Source: Treponema sp. (lineage in GTDB: Bacteria; Spirochaetota; Spirochaetia; Treponematales; Breznakiellaceae). Taken from it: 43,835 bases of DNA. Positions 17,307 through 24,400 of this stretch are shown here, one piece after another (the first letter of the stretch is position 1; the number at the start of each line of letters is the position of its first letter). The stretch spans positions 1 to 43,835 of the forward strand of contig JAISBN010000099.1 in NCBI GenBank assembly GCA_031266175.1. Direction: 5' to 3'. Under the pieces are notes generated by a model, which was not told where the DNA came from, made no database searches, and saw nothing but the letters and a program-made list of their open reading frames with translations. The position numbers and the translations under genes are program-made.

Positions 17307-17699
17307 ATGGCAAATACAAGTACAAAAAAGGTTGTCCTCGCAGTTGACGATATGGCTGTAAGTCTTACGACGATCCGTACTATCCTTCAGCATGAGTATG
17401 ATGTCCGCCTGGCAAAGTCGGCGGCCCTGGCACTGGAAATGCTTAAACAGATCAAGGTGGATCTTATCCTGCTTGATATTGAAATGCCTGAAATATCCGG
17501 TCTGGAATTTGTCGGTCTCCTGAAAAAAAATCCCGAGTTAAAAAACATCCCCGTTATTTTTGTGACCAGCCACGCCAATCCCCAGTTTATCGACCAGGCC
17601 ATGGCCTTTGAGGCGGAAGGGTATATTGTAAAGCCTTTTATTCCCGAAGCGCTGATTAAGCGGGTTAAATCGGTACTGTGCGAAGAGAGCGGGGAATAA
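17307..17699 (+). CDS. Single-domain response regulator (CheY-like receiver)
   Basis: A protein of 130 residues made up of one receiver domain. The acidic pocket is D14-D15 (AVDDM), the phospho-acceptor is D57 (LLDIEMP), the switch Thr is T87 (VTSHA) and the invariant Lys is K109 (YIVKPF). There is no output domain, so it must act by protein contact, as CheY or as a relay for a separate kinase. No histidine kinase is nearby. It is monocistronic, transcribed divergently from thrC, and followed by hairpins. Target (motor, c-di-GMP enzyme or other) is unknown. Confidence 0.88.
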   Translation: MANTSTKKVVLAVDDMAVSLTTIRTILQHEYDVRLAKSAALALEMLKQIKVDLILLDIEMPEISGLEFVGLLKKNPELKNIPVIFVTSHANPQFIDQAMAFEAEGYIVKPFIPEALIKRVKSVLCEESGE

Positions 17700-17700
17700 C

Positions 17701-17731
17701 CCCGCCCGGAAACTTCCGGGTAAGCGGGTTT
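17701..17731 (+). terminator. Terminator-like stem after the response regulator
   Basis: CCCGC (17701-17705) pairs with GCGGG (17724-17728), and inside it CCGGAA (17706-17711) pairs with TTCCGG (17714-17719), leaving a small bulge. The stem is followed by TTT. It begins two bases after the stop codon. Confidence 0.5.
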
Positions 17732-17745
17732 CGGACAATGAACCG

Positions 17746-17772
17746 CCCCGCCCAAAGAGCCCAGAGGCGGGG
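17746..17772. terminator. GC stem-loop between convergent genes
   Basis: CCCCGCC at 17746-17752 pairs with GGCGGGG at 17766-17772. It lies between the response regulator and lgt, which converge, and has no T-run on either side. It could block read-through in both directions. Confidence 0.35.
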
Positions 17773-17819
17773 TATCAGGCCCACTACGAATAGACCCGCG
17801 GACGGAATAAACGGCTTCG

Positions 17820-18851
17820 TTACCGGAGCTTTTTCCTGAGTTTCCGCCGGTTTCGGCGGTCCTCTTCTTTCTTTTCCTCCCTGGAGAGTTCCCGTACGGG
17901 ATACACCCTAACCGGTTTGGAATCAGGAAGCCGGGCAGCAATTACAAGCCACAGCAATCCCGCCAGGATCATAATAAAGCTGAATACCTGGCCGGTGGAA
18001 AAATTAAAAGGCGAAATAAAGAGGGCTGGGGGAATATCGGTTTTAACCAGGGTGATCCGGTAGCCCAGGCCGGCGTCCGGTTCCCGGAAATATTCGATCA
18101 TAAAGCGGAAAAAACCATAGCCGATAAGGTAGATACCCGTTAGAAATCCCTTAAAGGGCTTTTTATTCCTCAGCAGCCAGATGATAAGCCAGAGTACGAC
18201 CCCCTCGAACAGCGCCTCGTAAAGCTGTGAGGGATGGCGGGGCAGGTTAACAAAGCCGTTTACCGCCGCGGCGCCGGTCTTTTCCGTAAGGGTCCGGACC
18301 CATTCTTCCCCCAGGGAAAGTTCCGCCCCGGGAAAAACCATCCCCAGGGGTCCCGTTGTTACCCGGCCGTAGAGTTCGCCGTTGATAAAATTGCCAAGTC
18401 TCCCCGCGGTATACCCTAGGGGAATGCTGGCGGCAAACATATCGGCAATTTCCCGGGGGTCAAAACGATGGCGGAGGGAATAGATAAGGATTGCCAGGGC
18501 GCCGCCGATAACCCCGCCGTGGTAGCTCATCCCCAGCAGTCCGGTAAAGCGGCCGTTTCGGAAAGGCCACAATACCAGCCAGGGTTCCCGGCGGTAAATG
18601 GGGCTGGTCTCGTAAACGATGGTGGCAAAGATCCGTGCCCCCAGCACCAGGGCAAGGATCCCCCAGAAAAAGAGCCCCGAAAGTTCATCGCCGCTCATGG
18701 GGAAATTCCGTTCCCGTACCTGCCTGCGGTAGAGCAGCCAGGCAATGCCAAAGGCCACCAGGTACATCAGGCCGTACCATCGGAAAGGGAGCCCGGGAAT
18801 GATTTCCGGCTTAAGCCATTCAGGAAATTTAACAGCCAATAACATTGTCAT
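17820..18851 (-). CDS. lgt: Prolipoprotein diacylglyceryl transferase
   Basis: A polytopic protein of 343 residues from the chosen start. Lgt moves a diacylglyceryl group from phosphatidylglycerol to the lipobox cysteine of prolipoproteins at the inner membrane, the first step in making the many treponemal lipoproteins. Diagnostic motifs are present: SYHGGVIGGALAI, the signature GRLGNFINGELYGR, and HPSQLYEALFEG near the C-terminal third. An extended basic tail (SREEKKEEDRRNRRKLRKKLR split after 20) ends the protein. Starts at 18851 or 18845 (MTMLLAV) fit the family best; the frame is open up to 18899 but that part has no membrane character. No clear ribosome site is seen. Confidence 0.93.
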   Translation of the reverse strand: MTMLLAVKFPEWLKPEIIPGLPFRWYGLMYLVAFGIAWLLYRRQVRERNFPMSGDELSGLFFWGILALVLGARIFATIVYETSPIYRREPWLVLWPFRNGRFTGLLGMSYHGGVIGGALAILIYSLRHRFDPREIADMFAASIPLGYTAGRLGNFINGELYGRVTTGPLGMVFPGAELSLGEEWVRTLTEKTGAAAVNGFVNLPRHPSQLYEALFEGVVLWLIIWLLRNKKPFKGFLTGIYLIGYGFFRFMIEYFREPDAGLGYRITLVKTDIPPALFISPFNFSTGQVFSFIMILAGLLWLVIAARLPDSKPVRVYPVRELSREEKKEEDRRNRRKLRKKLR

Positions 18852-18892
18852 ATCATACCCGGCGGAGGCTTTCTCTGACCAGCCCCGGCGCA

Positions 18893-18921
18893 TTGACAAA
18901 TCCCCCGGAATCCGGAATACT
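18893..18921 (+). promoter_or_regulatory. Promoter for the exported protein at 18943
   Basis: TTGACA (18893-18898), a 17-base spacer, then AATACT (18916-18921). The leader of about 15 bases ends in GGGAGG, 6-7 bases ahead of the ATG at 18943. Confidence 0.55.
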
Positions 18922-18942
18922 TAACTTAACCGGGAGGTTCCA

Positions 18943-19518
18943 ATGGCATACACCTTTACCAGGCAGGGCATTTTACGGGGCGGCGTATTTTTCCTTTTCT
19001 TTTTGATCCTCTGTGCCGCCGGGAATGCCCAGAACGAAGGCTGGCGGCCCATACAACCCGCCGACAATCTACTTGGCGCCTGGGAAGGAACCGACATCCT
19101 GGCGATCCCCAAAAACGAAGAGGCCTTTATTCCCGATTCTTCCTTAACGGTTACCATCCGGCTGGTGTATGCCCGGACGGGGGAACAAAAAACCACCACG
19201 CTCGTAGTAGGCATGAATTTTGAACAGCTCCTGATCGACTGGCTTGCCATGCCCCAGGTAAAGGAACAGGGGATCACCAAAGATCAGCTTTGGGGTTTGC
19301 TGGTCGACCAGATGCAGGTAATGCTTCCCGGGGTAACCTTCCAGGGCTATTCCCTGAGCTTTGAAATGTCCCAGGCCGACGAATTCTTTGGCGCCGACGA
19401 TGACTCCCTGGAAATTAACCGGCGGAGGAACAAGATAAGGGTTACGTTTCCGGAACCTCTCAGCCTGGGACTGGGGGACGAGGGGCTTTCCCAAATGGTC
19501 CTTACCAAAAAACGTTAG
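18943..19518 (+). CDS. Exported protein of unknown function
   Basis: A protein of 191 residues with a clear signal peptide (GVFFLFFLILCAAGNAQ, cleavage after about residue 29). The mature part begins with WRPIQPADNLLGAWEGT, resembling the opening of small lipocalin-like or extracellular beta proteins, and contains several alternating strands (LTVTIRLVYARTGEQKTTT, NKIRVTFPEPLSL). Nothing identifies a catalytic site. It is probably a small periplasmic or outer-membrane-associated protein. It stands alone with its own promoter and converges on the next gene. I do not recognise the family. Confidence 0.75.
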   Translation: MAYTFTRQGILRGGVFFLFFLILCAAGNAQNEGWRPIQPADNLLGAWEGTDILAIPKNEEAFIPDSSLTVTIRLVYARTGEQKTTTLVVGMNFEQLLIDWLAMPQVKEQGITKDQLWGLLVDQMQVMLPGVTFQGYSLSFEMSQADEFFGADDDSLEINRRRNKIRVTFPEPLSLGLGDEGLSQMVLTKKR

Positions 19519-19651
19519 AGAGTGCCGGGGAGCCATGGGCGTTTATTGATACGGTGTATTCTTATGAGGCATCCGGCCTTTCGGTAAGATTTTATTTTGG
19601 GGCATCATGGGCCGCCTTACCAGTCCTCCGGGCGGGGTGGTTTTGCGCCTT

Positions 19652-21265
19652 TCACCGCTGAAGCCTCCAGCTTACCGTATATTCCCACGTTCCCGGCAGT
19701 TTGGAGGCGGCCGCCGTCAGGCCCAGGCGGCTTTGTTTTCCCCGGACCGCGGCGGAAAACGAAGCGTTCCAGAAGCCATCTTTGCCCGCGGTTTGTTCAT
19801 ATCCCGCCTTTGCGGAAAACCGGACCGCCAGGGTCCGCTTTTGTGTCCCCCGCCGCCAGGTCCAGGAAAGGCTTTGGGAAACACGGCCCGATACAAAGTC
19901 ATGGCCGTCTCCGGCCCTGCCGGTGATTTTTCCTTGGCTTACCGAATCGACCGGCCCCAGCTTAAGGGCCGCCAGGGCTCCCGCGCTGTCCAGTACCTTT
20001 TCCCTGTCCCTGCCGTCCCGGTCCAGGGACAGGGAAAAACGGCTCAAGGCCAGGGGAGCGGATGACGCGGGAAGCCGGCAGTACAATTCCAGGGACCGGC
20101 GGTTAACGCTTCCGGCCATCGAGGCAAAATCCCAGATCGGCCCGGTATCCGGCTCCTCCGGTCCTGAACCCCGGACCAGGCCGCTGAGCCGGAACAGGCT
20201 GGACCTCCGGCCCCGCCTTTCCAGCCGGACCGCGCCCCGGACCCCCGCTCCGGGAACAGCGCCGGAGGAATCCACATAACGGCTCCCCGCCCCGTCCGCG
20301 GCCAGGGAAAGCCGCCAGGGCCTGTCGCCGAAACGGAGGCCCAGGTTGCCGTAATAGTCCCTGCCAAAGCCGAAGGTTTCCGACCGGGCAAAATCCGCGG
20401 CAAAACCAAAGCCGGGGATATTGAAAATCAGGGTTCCCGCAAAGAGCCGGGTATCCCGTCCGGGCAGGGACGGAGCCGTACTAAACCAGGCCGAAGCGGT
20501 CCGCTCGGGCAGCTCCCGCCGGGTATAGAAGCCTTCCAGCCGGACCAGGCCCGCTTTCCCAAAGTGATAATCCGCCCCCGCCGTTCCCGCGGGGATCCGT
20601 TCTTCACCGGCGCTGACCGCGGCGGATACAAACCCCCGGAACCGTCCCGCCCCCGTATTCAGCAAAGGGGTTCCCAGATAGGCGTAACCCTGGGGAACCG
20701 CCGTAGAAGCGGGGGCGGTTTTCAGGTCCGCCGAGGAAGGGGCGTGGACTTCCGCGTAGGGCGCGCCCCTGATCCAGATATTACGGACCCTGGCCGCAAG
20801 ACCATAGCTGTCCAGGACTCCGTACAAAATCCGGGATCCCGTGGGAATATGGTACAGCCCGGCGCCGGGCTGGGTAACGGTTTTGTCCGCCGAATCGCCG
20901 CCGAAACTCCCGGTAAAACCGGCCCAGCTTGACGCGGGCCGCCTGTCCAGAAGCTGGAACCGGAGTTCCAGGGCCGGTCCGGGAATATCAAGCTGAATCT
21001 CAAAACGGCCGGTAAGGTTTCCCCCGCTTTCCCATGAACCGGACCAGAGAAATCCGGGCAGCAGAGCGGGCCCGGCCCGGGCGGGTTGAGCCGCGGCGGC
21101 GGTTCCGGGCTTCGCCATATCCGCAGCCGTTGGCCCATTCGACGCAGTCGTATCAACCGGTATCGCCGTACCACCCGTATTAAGCGGCACACGAAATACC
21201 GTATCCGGCGCTGCCGGATCAGCCGCCATACCAAGCGCCGCAAGGACACAAAAGAGGCCGTTCAT
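19652..21265 (-). CDS. Probable outer-membrane beta-barrel protein
   Basis: A protein of 537 residues with a short signal sequence (MNGLFCVLAALGMAAD), then an Ala/Thr/Pro-rich linker of about 55 residues, then a long body of alternating amphipathic strands with many Gly, Ser, Arg and aromatic residues (GLVRLEGFYTRREL, GFGFAADFARSETFGF, WRLSLAADGAGSRYVD). The C-terminus ends in a strand-like TVSWRLQR. This pattern fits a treponeme-specific outer-membrane barrel, but no known family is recognised. It lies 23 bases downstream of the phosphate-binding-protein remnant on the same strand. The start at 21265 follows a run of G. Codon use is like its neighbours. Confidence 0.65.
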   Translation of the reverse strand: MNGLFCVLAALGMAADPAAPDTVFRVPLNTGGTAIPVDTTASNGPTAADMAKPGTAAAAQPARAGPALLPGFLWSGSWESGGNLTGRFEIQLDIPGPALELRFQLLDRRPASSWAGFTGSFGGDSADKTVTQPGAGLYHIPTGSRILYGVLDSYGLAARVRNIWIRGAPYAEVHAPSSADLKTAPASTAVPQGYAYLGTPLLNTGAGRFRGFVSAAVSAGEERIPAGTAGADYHFGKAGLVRLEGFYTRRELPERTASAWFSTAPSLPGRDTRLFAGTLIFNIPGFGFAADFARSETFGFGRDYYGNLGLRFGDRPWRLSLAADGAGSRYVDSSGAVPGAGVRGAVRLERRGRRSSLFRLSGLVRGSGPEEPDTGPIWDFASMAGSVNRRSLELYCRLPASSAPLALSRFSLSLDRDGRDREKVLDSAGALAALKLGPVDSVSQGKITGRAGDGHDFVSGRVSQSLSWTWRRGTQKRTLAVRFSAKAGYEQTAGKDGFWNASFSAAVRGKQSRLGLTAAASKLPGTWEYTVSWRLQR

Positions 21266-21288
21266 GCCCCCCTATAGGGCGCAGCCGT

Positions 21289-21678
21289 TCAGGGCGCTTG
21301 TTTACGGATCGGTATATAGCCGGTTTTTTCAACCAGGGTCTGTCCCTGGGACGACAGCATCCAGTCGATAAATTTCCGGATGTTTGGTGTTTCGTTTCCC
21401 GCGGTAACCGCGTAGAAGGGCTGAACAAAGGGGTAGGTTTTGTTTTGTATGTTTTCCTGTGACGGGTAGATCCCGTCAACGGACAGTATTTTTATTTCGC
21501 TGCTGTTGACCATATCGTTGGTATAGAACCGGAAGGAATAGCCGATGGAATTTTTATAGTTTGTATAATCGGAAACCGCCTCCACCATGTCGCCCATGCC
21601 GTAGGGTTGAAGCCATGTTACCGGTTTCATGATGGGGGTATCACAGGAGAAACCGCTTGAGCGGTTCGGCTGGATTTC
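21289..21678 (-). pseudogene. Remnant of a phosphate-type ABC substrate-binding protein
   Basis: The frame is open from just after a TAA at 21679-21681 to the stop at 21289, about 129 codons. The longest ATG-started part (21630) gives 113 residues that match only the C-terminal lobe of PstS-like proteins: AVSDYTNYKNSIGYSFRFY, then GIYPSQENIQNKTYPFVQPF, then RKFIDWMLSSQGQTLVEKTG, with GYIPI at the end. The upstream codons (IQPNRSSGFSCDTPIMKP) still resemble the preceding loop, so the homology runs into the stop and then ends. The signal peptide and first lobe are missing. It is most simply a 5'-truncated gene; a functional short protein is unlikely. Confidence 0.75.
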
Positions 21679-21755
21679 TTAATTGTGGCGCACACTTTTT
21701 TCACTTAGATTTTATTTTGGCGCAATACGGACAGTTCCTGTCAAGGGCGGGTTCC

Positions 21756-21784
21756 TTGACAGAAAGCTTCCGGGGGCGTATGGT
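21756..21784 (+). promoter_or_regulatory. Promoter for the 21830-23400 unit
   Basis: TTGACA (21756-21761), 17-base spacer, TATGGT (21779-21784). The leader of about 40 bases is AT-rich and ends in AAGGAGAGG (21818-21826), a strong ribosome site for the ATG at 21830. Confidence 0.55.
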
Positions 21785-21829
21785 TTGTACATTGTAGTTA
21801 TATTTTATTTTCCAAAGAAGGAGAGGTGT

Positions 21830-22921
21830 ATGAATTTACGTGAACGGTTTTTGCTGGTTCTGGCTTTGATGTGTTTTGCCGGGTTTCAGGCTTTCGCCCT
21901 GGAAGTTACGGGTTCTCCCCCAGGGGGTGAGGGTCTAAGTACTGCCCAAACTAATGATATTGAGGATGCATTTTGGGGCATTGTAGGTGACATCAATGAT
22001 GAGATTAAGAACATCGACGCCAATCCGGAAAAGCTGATCAAGGGCTTTGCCGACGCTTCAACCTTTTCCGCCCTGGGGGCAACCCAGCGGGCCTATGGGG
22101 AATACAAGCTGTGGGCCTTTACCATCGGCCCCATGGTGGGGATCCGCCTGCCCGGCAGCAATATCTCCGGCGCAATCGACGAGATTCAAAATGTGGGGGA
22201 TACCCTGGAGGAAGACGGCGACATTAAGGCGGGGCTCAATATCCAGGGGATCACCGGCCAGTTCAGCCTGAATACTTCCAAATTCCTGCTGGACAATCTC
22301 TATCTGGGAATACGGTTCGGGTACTTTAACCTAAAAGCCGTTGAAAATCTGGAATTCAAAACCTTCCATATCGGCTTAACAGGGAATTACCAGCTGCTTA
22401 AGGGGACTAATGTGGTATCAGGGCTTTTCCGCTGGCGGGGCGTCAATGTGGGGGCGGGGCTTATTTTCCAGAGAACCACCCTAGGCTATACCTATGAACT
22501 GGACCGACAGGAAGGAGATATAAGTGGCGGCAGTGGCGGCCGTCTTTATGTCGATCCGGCAATTAACTTTGACATGAAGATCAATACCTTTATCATTCCC
22601 CTAGAGGTAAATACCTCGGCCCAGCTTTTATGGGTCCTTAACCTGAACCTGGGTTTGGGGGTGGACGTGGCCTTTGGTAAAAACACCACTACCTTAAACA
22701 TGTCCGGCGATATTAACGGCGACACGGCCTCCGGTATTACCACACCGGGATACCTGACTGTGGACGCCGGCGGATCCATGGGCCCCACGATCTTCAACCC
22801 CAAGGTTATGGCAAACATCGGCTTTAAATTTGGCCCGGTGATTATCGACGTACCCGTTACCTACTACTTTGTGGGGGGACCGGGGTTCAGCGTCGGCATC
22901 ACCCTGGGGGCCGTCTGGTAA
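21830..22921 (+). CDS. Exported beta-barrel-like protein, treponemal
   Basis: A protein of 363 residues with signal peptide RFLLVLALMCFAGFQAFA. After a polar N-terminal segment (residues about 30-70, rich in Asp/Asn), it shows repeated amphipathic strands separated by Gly/Asn turns: LYLGIRFGYFNLKA, FHIGLTGNYQLLKG, VNVGAGLIFQRTTLGYTY, TFIIPLEVNTSAQLL, and a terminal strand GFSVGITLGAVW that ends in an aromatic residue as outer-membrane barrels do. This suggests an outer-membrane porin-like protein of the treponemal type; the family name is not certain. The start is chosen for its ribosome site and signal peptide, rather than an upstream in-frame ATG at 21683. The next gene overlaps it by one base. 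Confidence 0.75.
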   Translation: MNLRERFLLVLALMCFAGFQAFALEVTGSPPGGEGLSTAQTNDIEDAFWGIVGDINDEIKNIDANPEKLIKGFADASTFSALGATQRAYGEYKLWAFTIGPMVGIRLPGSNISGAIDEIQNVGDTLEEDGDIKAGLNIQGITGQFSLNTSKFLLDNLYLGIRFGYFNLKAVENLEFKTFHIGLTGNYQLLKGTNVVSGLFRWRGVNVGAGLIFQRTTLGYTYELDRQEGDISGGSGGRLYVDPAINFDMKINTFIIPLEVNTSAQLLWVLNLNLGLGVDVAFGKNTTTLNMSGDINGDTASGITTPGYLTVDAGGSMGPTIFNPKVMANIGFKFGPVIIDVPVTYYFVGGPGFSVGITLGAVW

Positions 22922-23400
22922 TGAAGCGGCTTATCCTCCCGGCCCTGCTGCTGGTTCTGGCGGGGCTTGGCTACAGCCAGCCCCGGCTTCTTCCCCAAAG
23001 CGCCGGGACCGCTCCGGTTTCGGGGGAATCGGTGCTGGTTATCGCCAACAGACTGCGGGACGACAGCGTCGTCATTGCCGTGGACGGCGTCAGGAAAGCC
23101 CATCTTATGAAGGGCGAAACGGCAAGCATCGTTGTCCCCAACGGCAGACGGGCGGTACAGGTGATCCAGCTCCGCTGGAACAGCGGAAAAAACAGCTGGG
23201 AAGAACGGGGCGATGATACCAGGCACATAAACTGCAAGAACCGGACAATCGCCCTGGACGTGGAATCCGGCCCCGATATTACCGTCGGGGGGAAATCCCC
23301 GGTCCGTTACGGAACAACCGGCACCGCGGAAGCGGCGGCCTCCGCGGCCAGGGAAGCCGCCGGCCGGGCTTTCGAGGATGTTGAGGATCCGGGGCAATAA
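22921..23400 (+). CDS. Small exported protein, partner of the barrel gene
   Basis: A protein of 159 residues with a signal peptide (LILPALLLVLAGLGYSQ). The mature part contains a beta-rich core (VLVIANRLRDDSVVIAVDG, ASIVVPNGRRAVQVIQLRW) that looks like a small periplasmic domain carrying one stalk, then an Ala/Glu-rich helical tail (AEAAASAAREAAGRAF). The start codon overlaps the stop of the preceding gene (TAATG), so translation of the two is coupled and they probably act together. No known family is recognised. A hairpin follows 22 bases later. Confidence 0.7.
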   Translation: MKRLILPALLLVLAGLGYSQPRLLPQSAGTAPVSGESVLVIANRLRDDSVVIAVDGVRKAHLMKGETASIVVPNGRRAVQVIQLRWNSGKNSWEERGDDTRHINCKNRTIALDVESGPDITVGGKSPVRYGTTGTAEAAASAAREAAGRAFEDVEDPGQ

Positions 23401-23421
23401 ACTTCCCCGCCCTGAAGCTCC

Positions 23422-23440
23422 CCCGCGCAAGCGGGTTCTT
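23422..23440 (+). terminator. Hairpin after the barrel operon
   Basis: CCCGC (23422-23426) and GCGGG (23431-23435) enclose a GCAA tetraloop and are followed by TTCTT. It lies between two convergent units: the exported-protein pair and the end of the flagellar operon. The GNRA-type loop makes it a stable, likely bidirectional, stop signal. Confidence 0.45.
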
Positions 23441-23467
23441 GGGATATTAGAGCCGCTGCGAATAACG

Positions 23468-24058
23468 TCATTTGGGCGGCGTTACCATGGCGATGTAAAG
23501 TTCCGTCTCTCCCACGGTCAGCCCCAGCCGCTCGGCTATTAATTCAGCGGAAAAACCGGCGTGGTGCAGTTCGGCTATCCGCTCCTTTAAAGGGGGCGGT
23601 TTGGGCGCAAGTTCCCGGGAAACGGTAATTTTGGGCGGGGGCTTTTTTTCCGGTCCGGTAATTTCCAGCTTTTCCAGCAGGGAATGTTTTCCCCGGCTGC
23701 CCGCGGCATAGGCCGCCGCCGCGGGAGCGGCGGTTCTGTCCAGGGATACAAAAGCCTGGCTTTCCGTTTTCCGCCGTTCCAGTTCCCTGCTTAAAACAAC
23801 AATGCGCCGTTCCGCTTCGGCACAGGCCTTGTCCGCATCGGCGCAGGCTTCCCTAAGCTGGCGGATCTTTTCTTCCAGCAGCTGAAGATCCTGTTCGGTC
23901 TTTTCGTCAATGTCCGCTTCAAGCTGCCGGACTTCTTCCCGCAGGATGGTCAGGACATGGTCCGGATCGGTCCTGCGCCGGACATAGGATTTAAGGTAGA
24001 GGAGGGCAAAAAACCACAGCGCCAGAATCAGGGCAAAGCCCGGAAAAAACCAGTTCAT
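23468..24058 (-). CDS. SwrB-like membrane coiled-coil protein, last gene of flagellar operon
   Basis: A protein of 196 residues. It has one N-terminal membrane helix (FALILALWFFALLYL), a long charged coiled coil (about 35-95, e.g. EVRQLEADIDEKTEQDLQLL), a Pro/Lys-rich linker, and a C-terminal helix-turn-helix-like segment (ERIAELHHAGFSAELIAERL followed by GLTVGETELYIAM). This is the architecture of SwrB of Bacillus subtilis, which also sits at the end of the fla/che operon after sigD and helps FliP-dependent assembly of the export gate. Homology is suggested by architecture and place, not proven. The start at 24058 lies 15 bases after the upstream stop. Its C-terminal module is more likely a protein-binding helix pair than a DNA binder. 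Confidence 0.7.
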   Translation of the reverse strand: MNWFFPGFALILALWFFALLYLKSYVRRRTDPDHVLTILREEVRQLEADIDEKTEQDLQLLEEKIRQLREACADADKACAEAERRIVVLSRELERRKTESQAFVSLDRTAAPAAAAYAAGSRGKHSLLEKLEITGPEKKPPPKITVSRELAPKPPPLKERIAELHHAGFSAELIAERLGLTVGETELYIAMVTPPK

Positions 24059-24073
24059 CCCGGATACGATACC

Positions 24074-24400
24074 CTAGAGGGTAACGTCGATGTTTCTGCC
24101 CAAATCAGGATCGCTGATAACTGTTTTGTCTTCGGCCGGAGGCTCTTCCTCCCGGTCCCTGCGGCGGTCTTCCGCCTCCTGCCCCTTTCTGCCGCCGTTT
24201 TTGTCCTTTATCTCTTCGGCCCCGTCCCCCATATCCTGGGCTTCGTTCACCGCCCTGATCCGCTCATCGGTATGCCGCTGTATCTGGGACTGCTGAATGG
24301 CCTGCTGAATTGCCGCCCCTTCGCGCTGGGCCGCTTCCTGCTTCCCCACCTTGTCGGCCTGGGTAAACAGCGTCTGAAGGTCAATTGGAGAAATAGCCAT
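24074..24400 (-). CDS. Small hydrophilic protein in the flagellar operon, unknown
   Basis: A protein of 108 residues, without signal or membrane segment, almost all polar: a Gln-rich helix (KQEAAQREGAAIQQAIQQS) then a Lys/Arg/Glu/Asp-rich part ending in DPDLGRNIDVTL. It begins with MAISPIDLQTLFTQADKVGK, which looks like a conserved N-terminal helix. Start 24400 is chosen because AAGGG precedes it; it overlaps the end of fapA by 20 bases, implying translational coupling. The charged body could be largely disordered or coiled coil. I do not recognise a named family. Its place between fapA and the SwrB-like gene suggests a flagellar assembly accessory role. Confidence 0.7.
   Translation of the reverse strand: MAISPIDLQTLFTQADKVGKQEAAQREGAAIQQAIQQSQIQRHTDERIRAVNEAQDMGDGAEEIKDKNGGRKGQEAEDRRRDREEEPPAEDKTVISDPDLGRNIDVTL

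Noticed and set aside
21683-21829. 49-codon extension of the barrel protein
   Set aside because: The extension crosses the promoter and lacks a signal peptide; the ATG at 21830 has a strong ribosome site and signal peptide.
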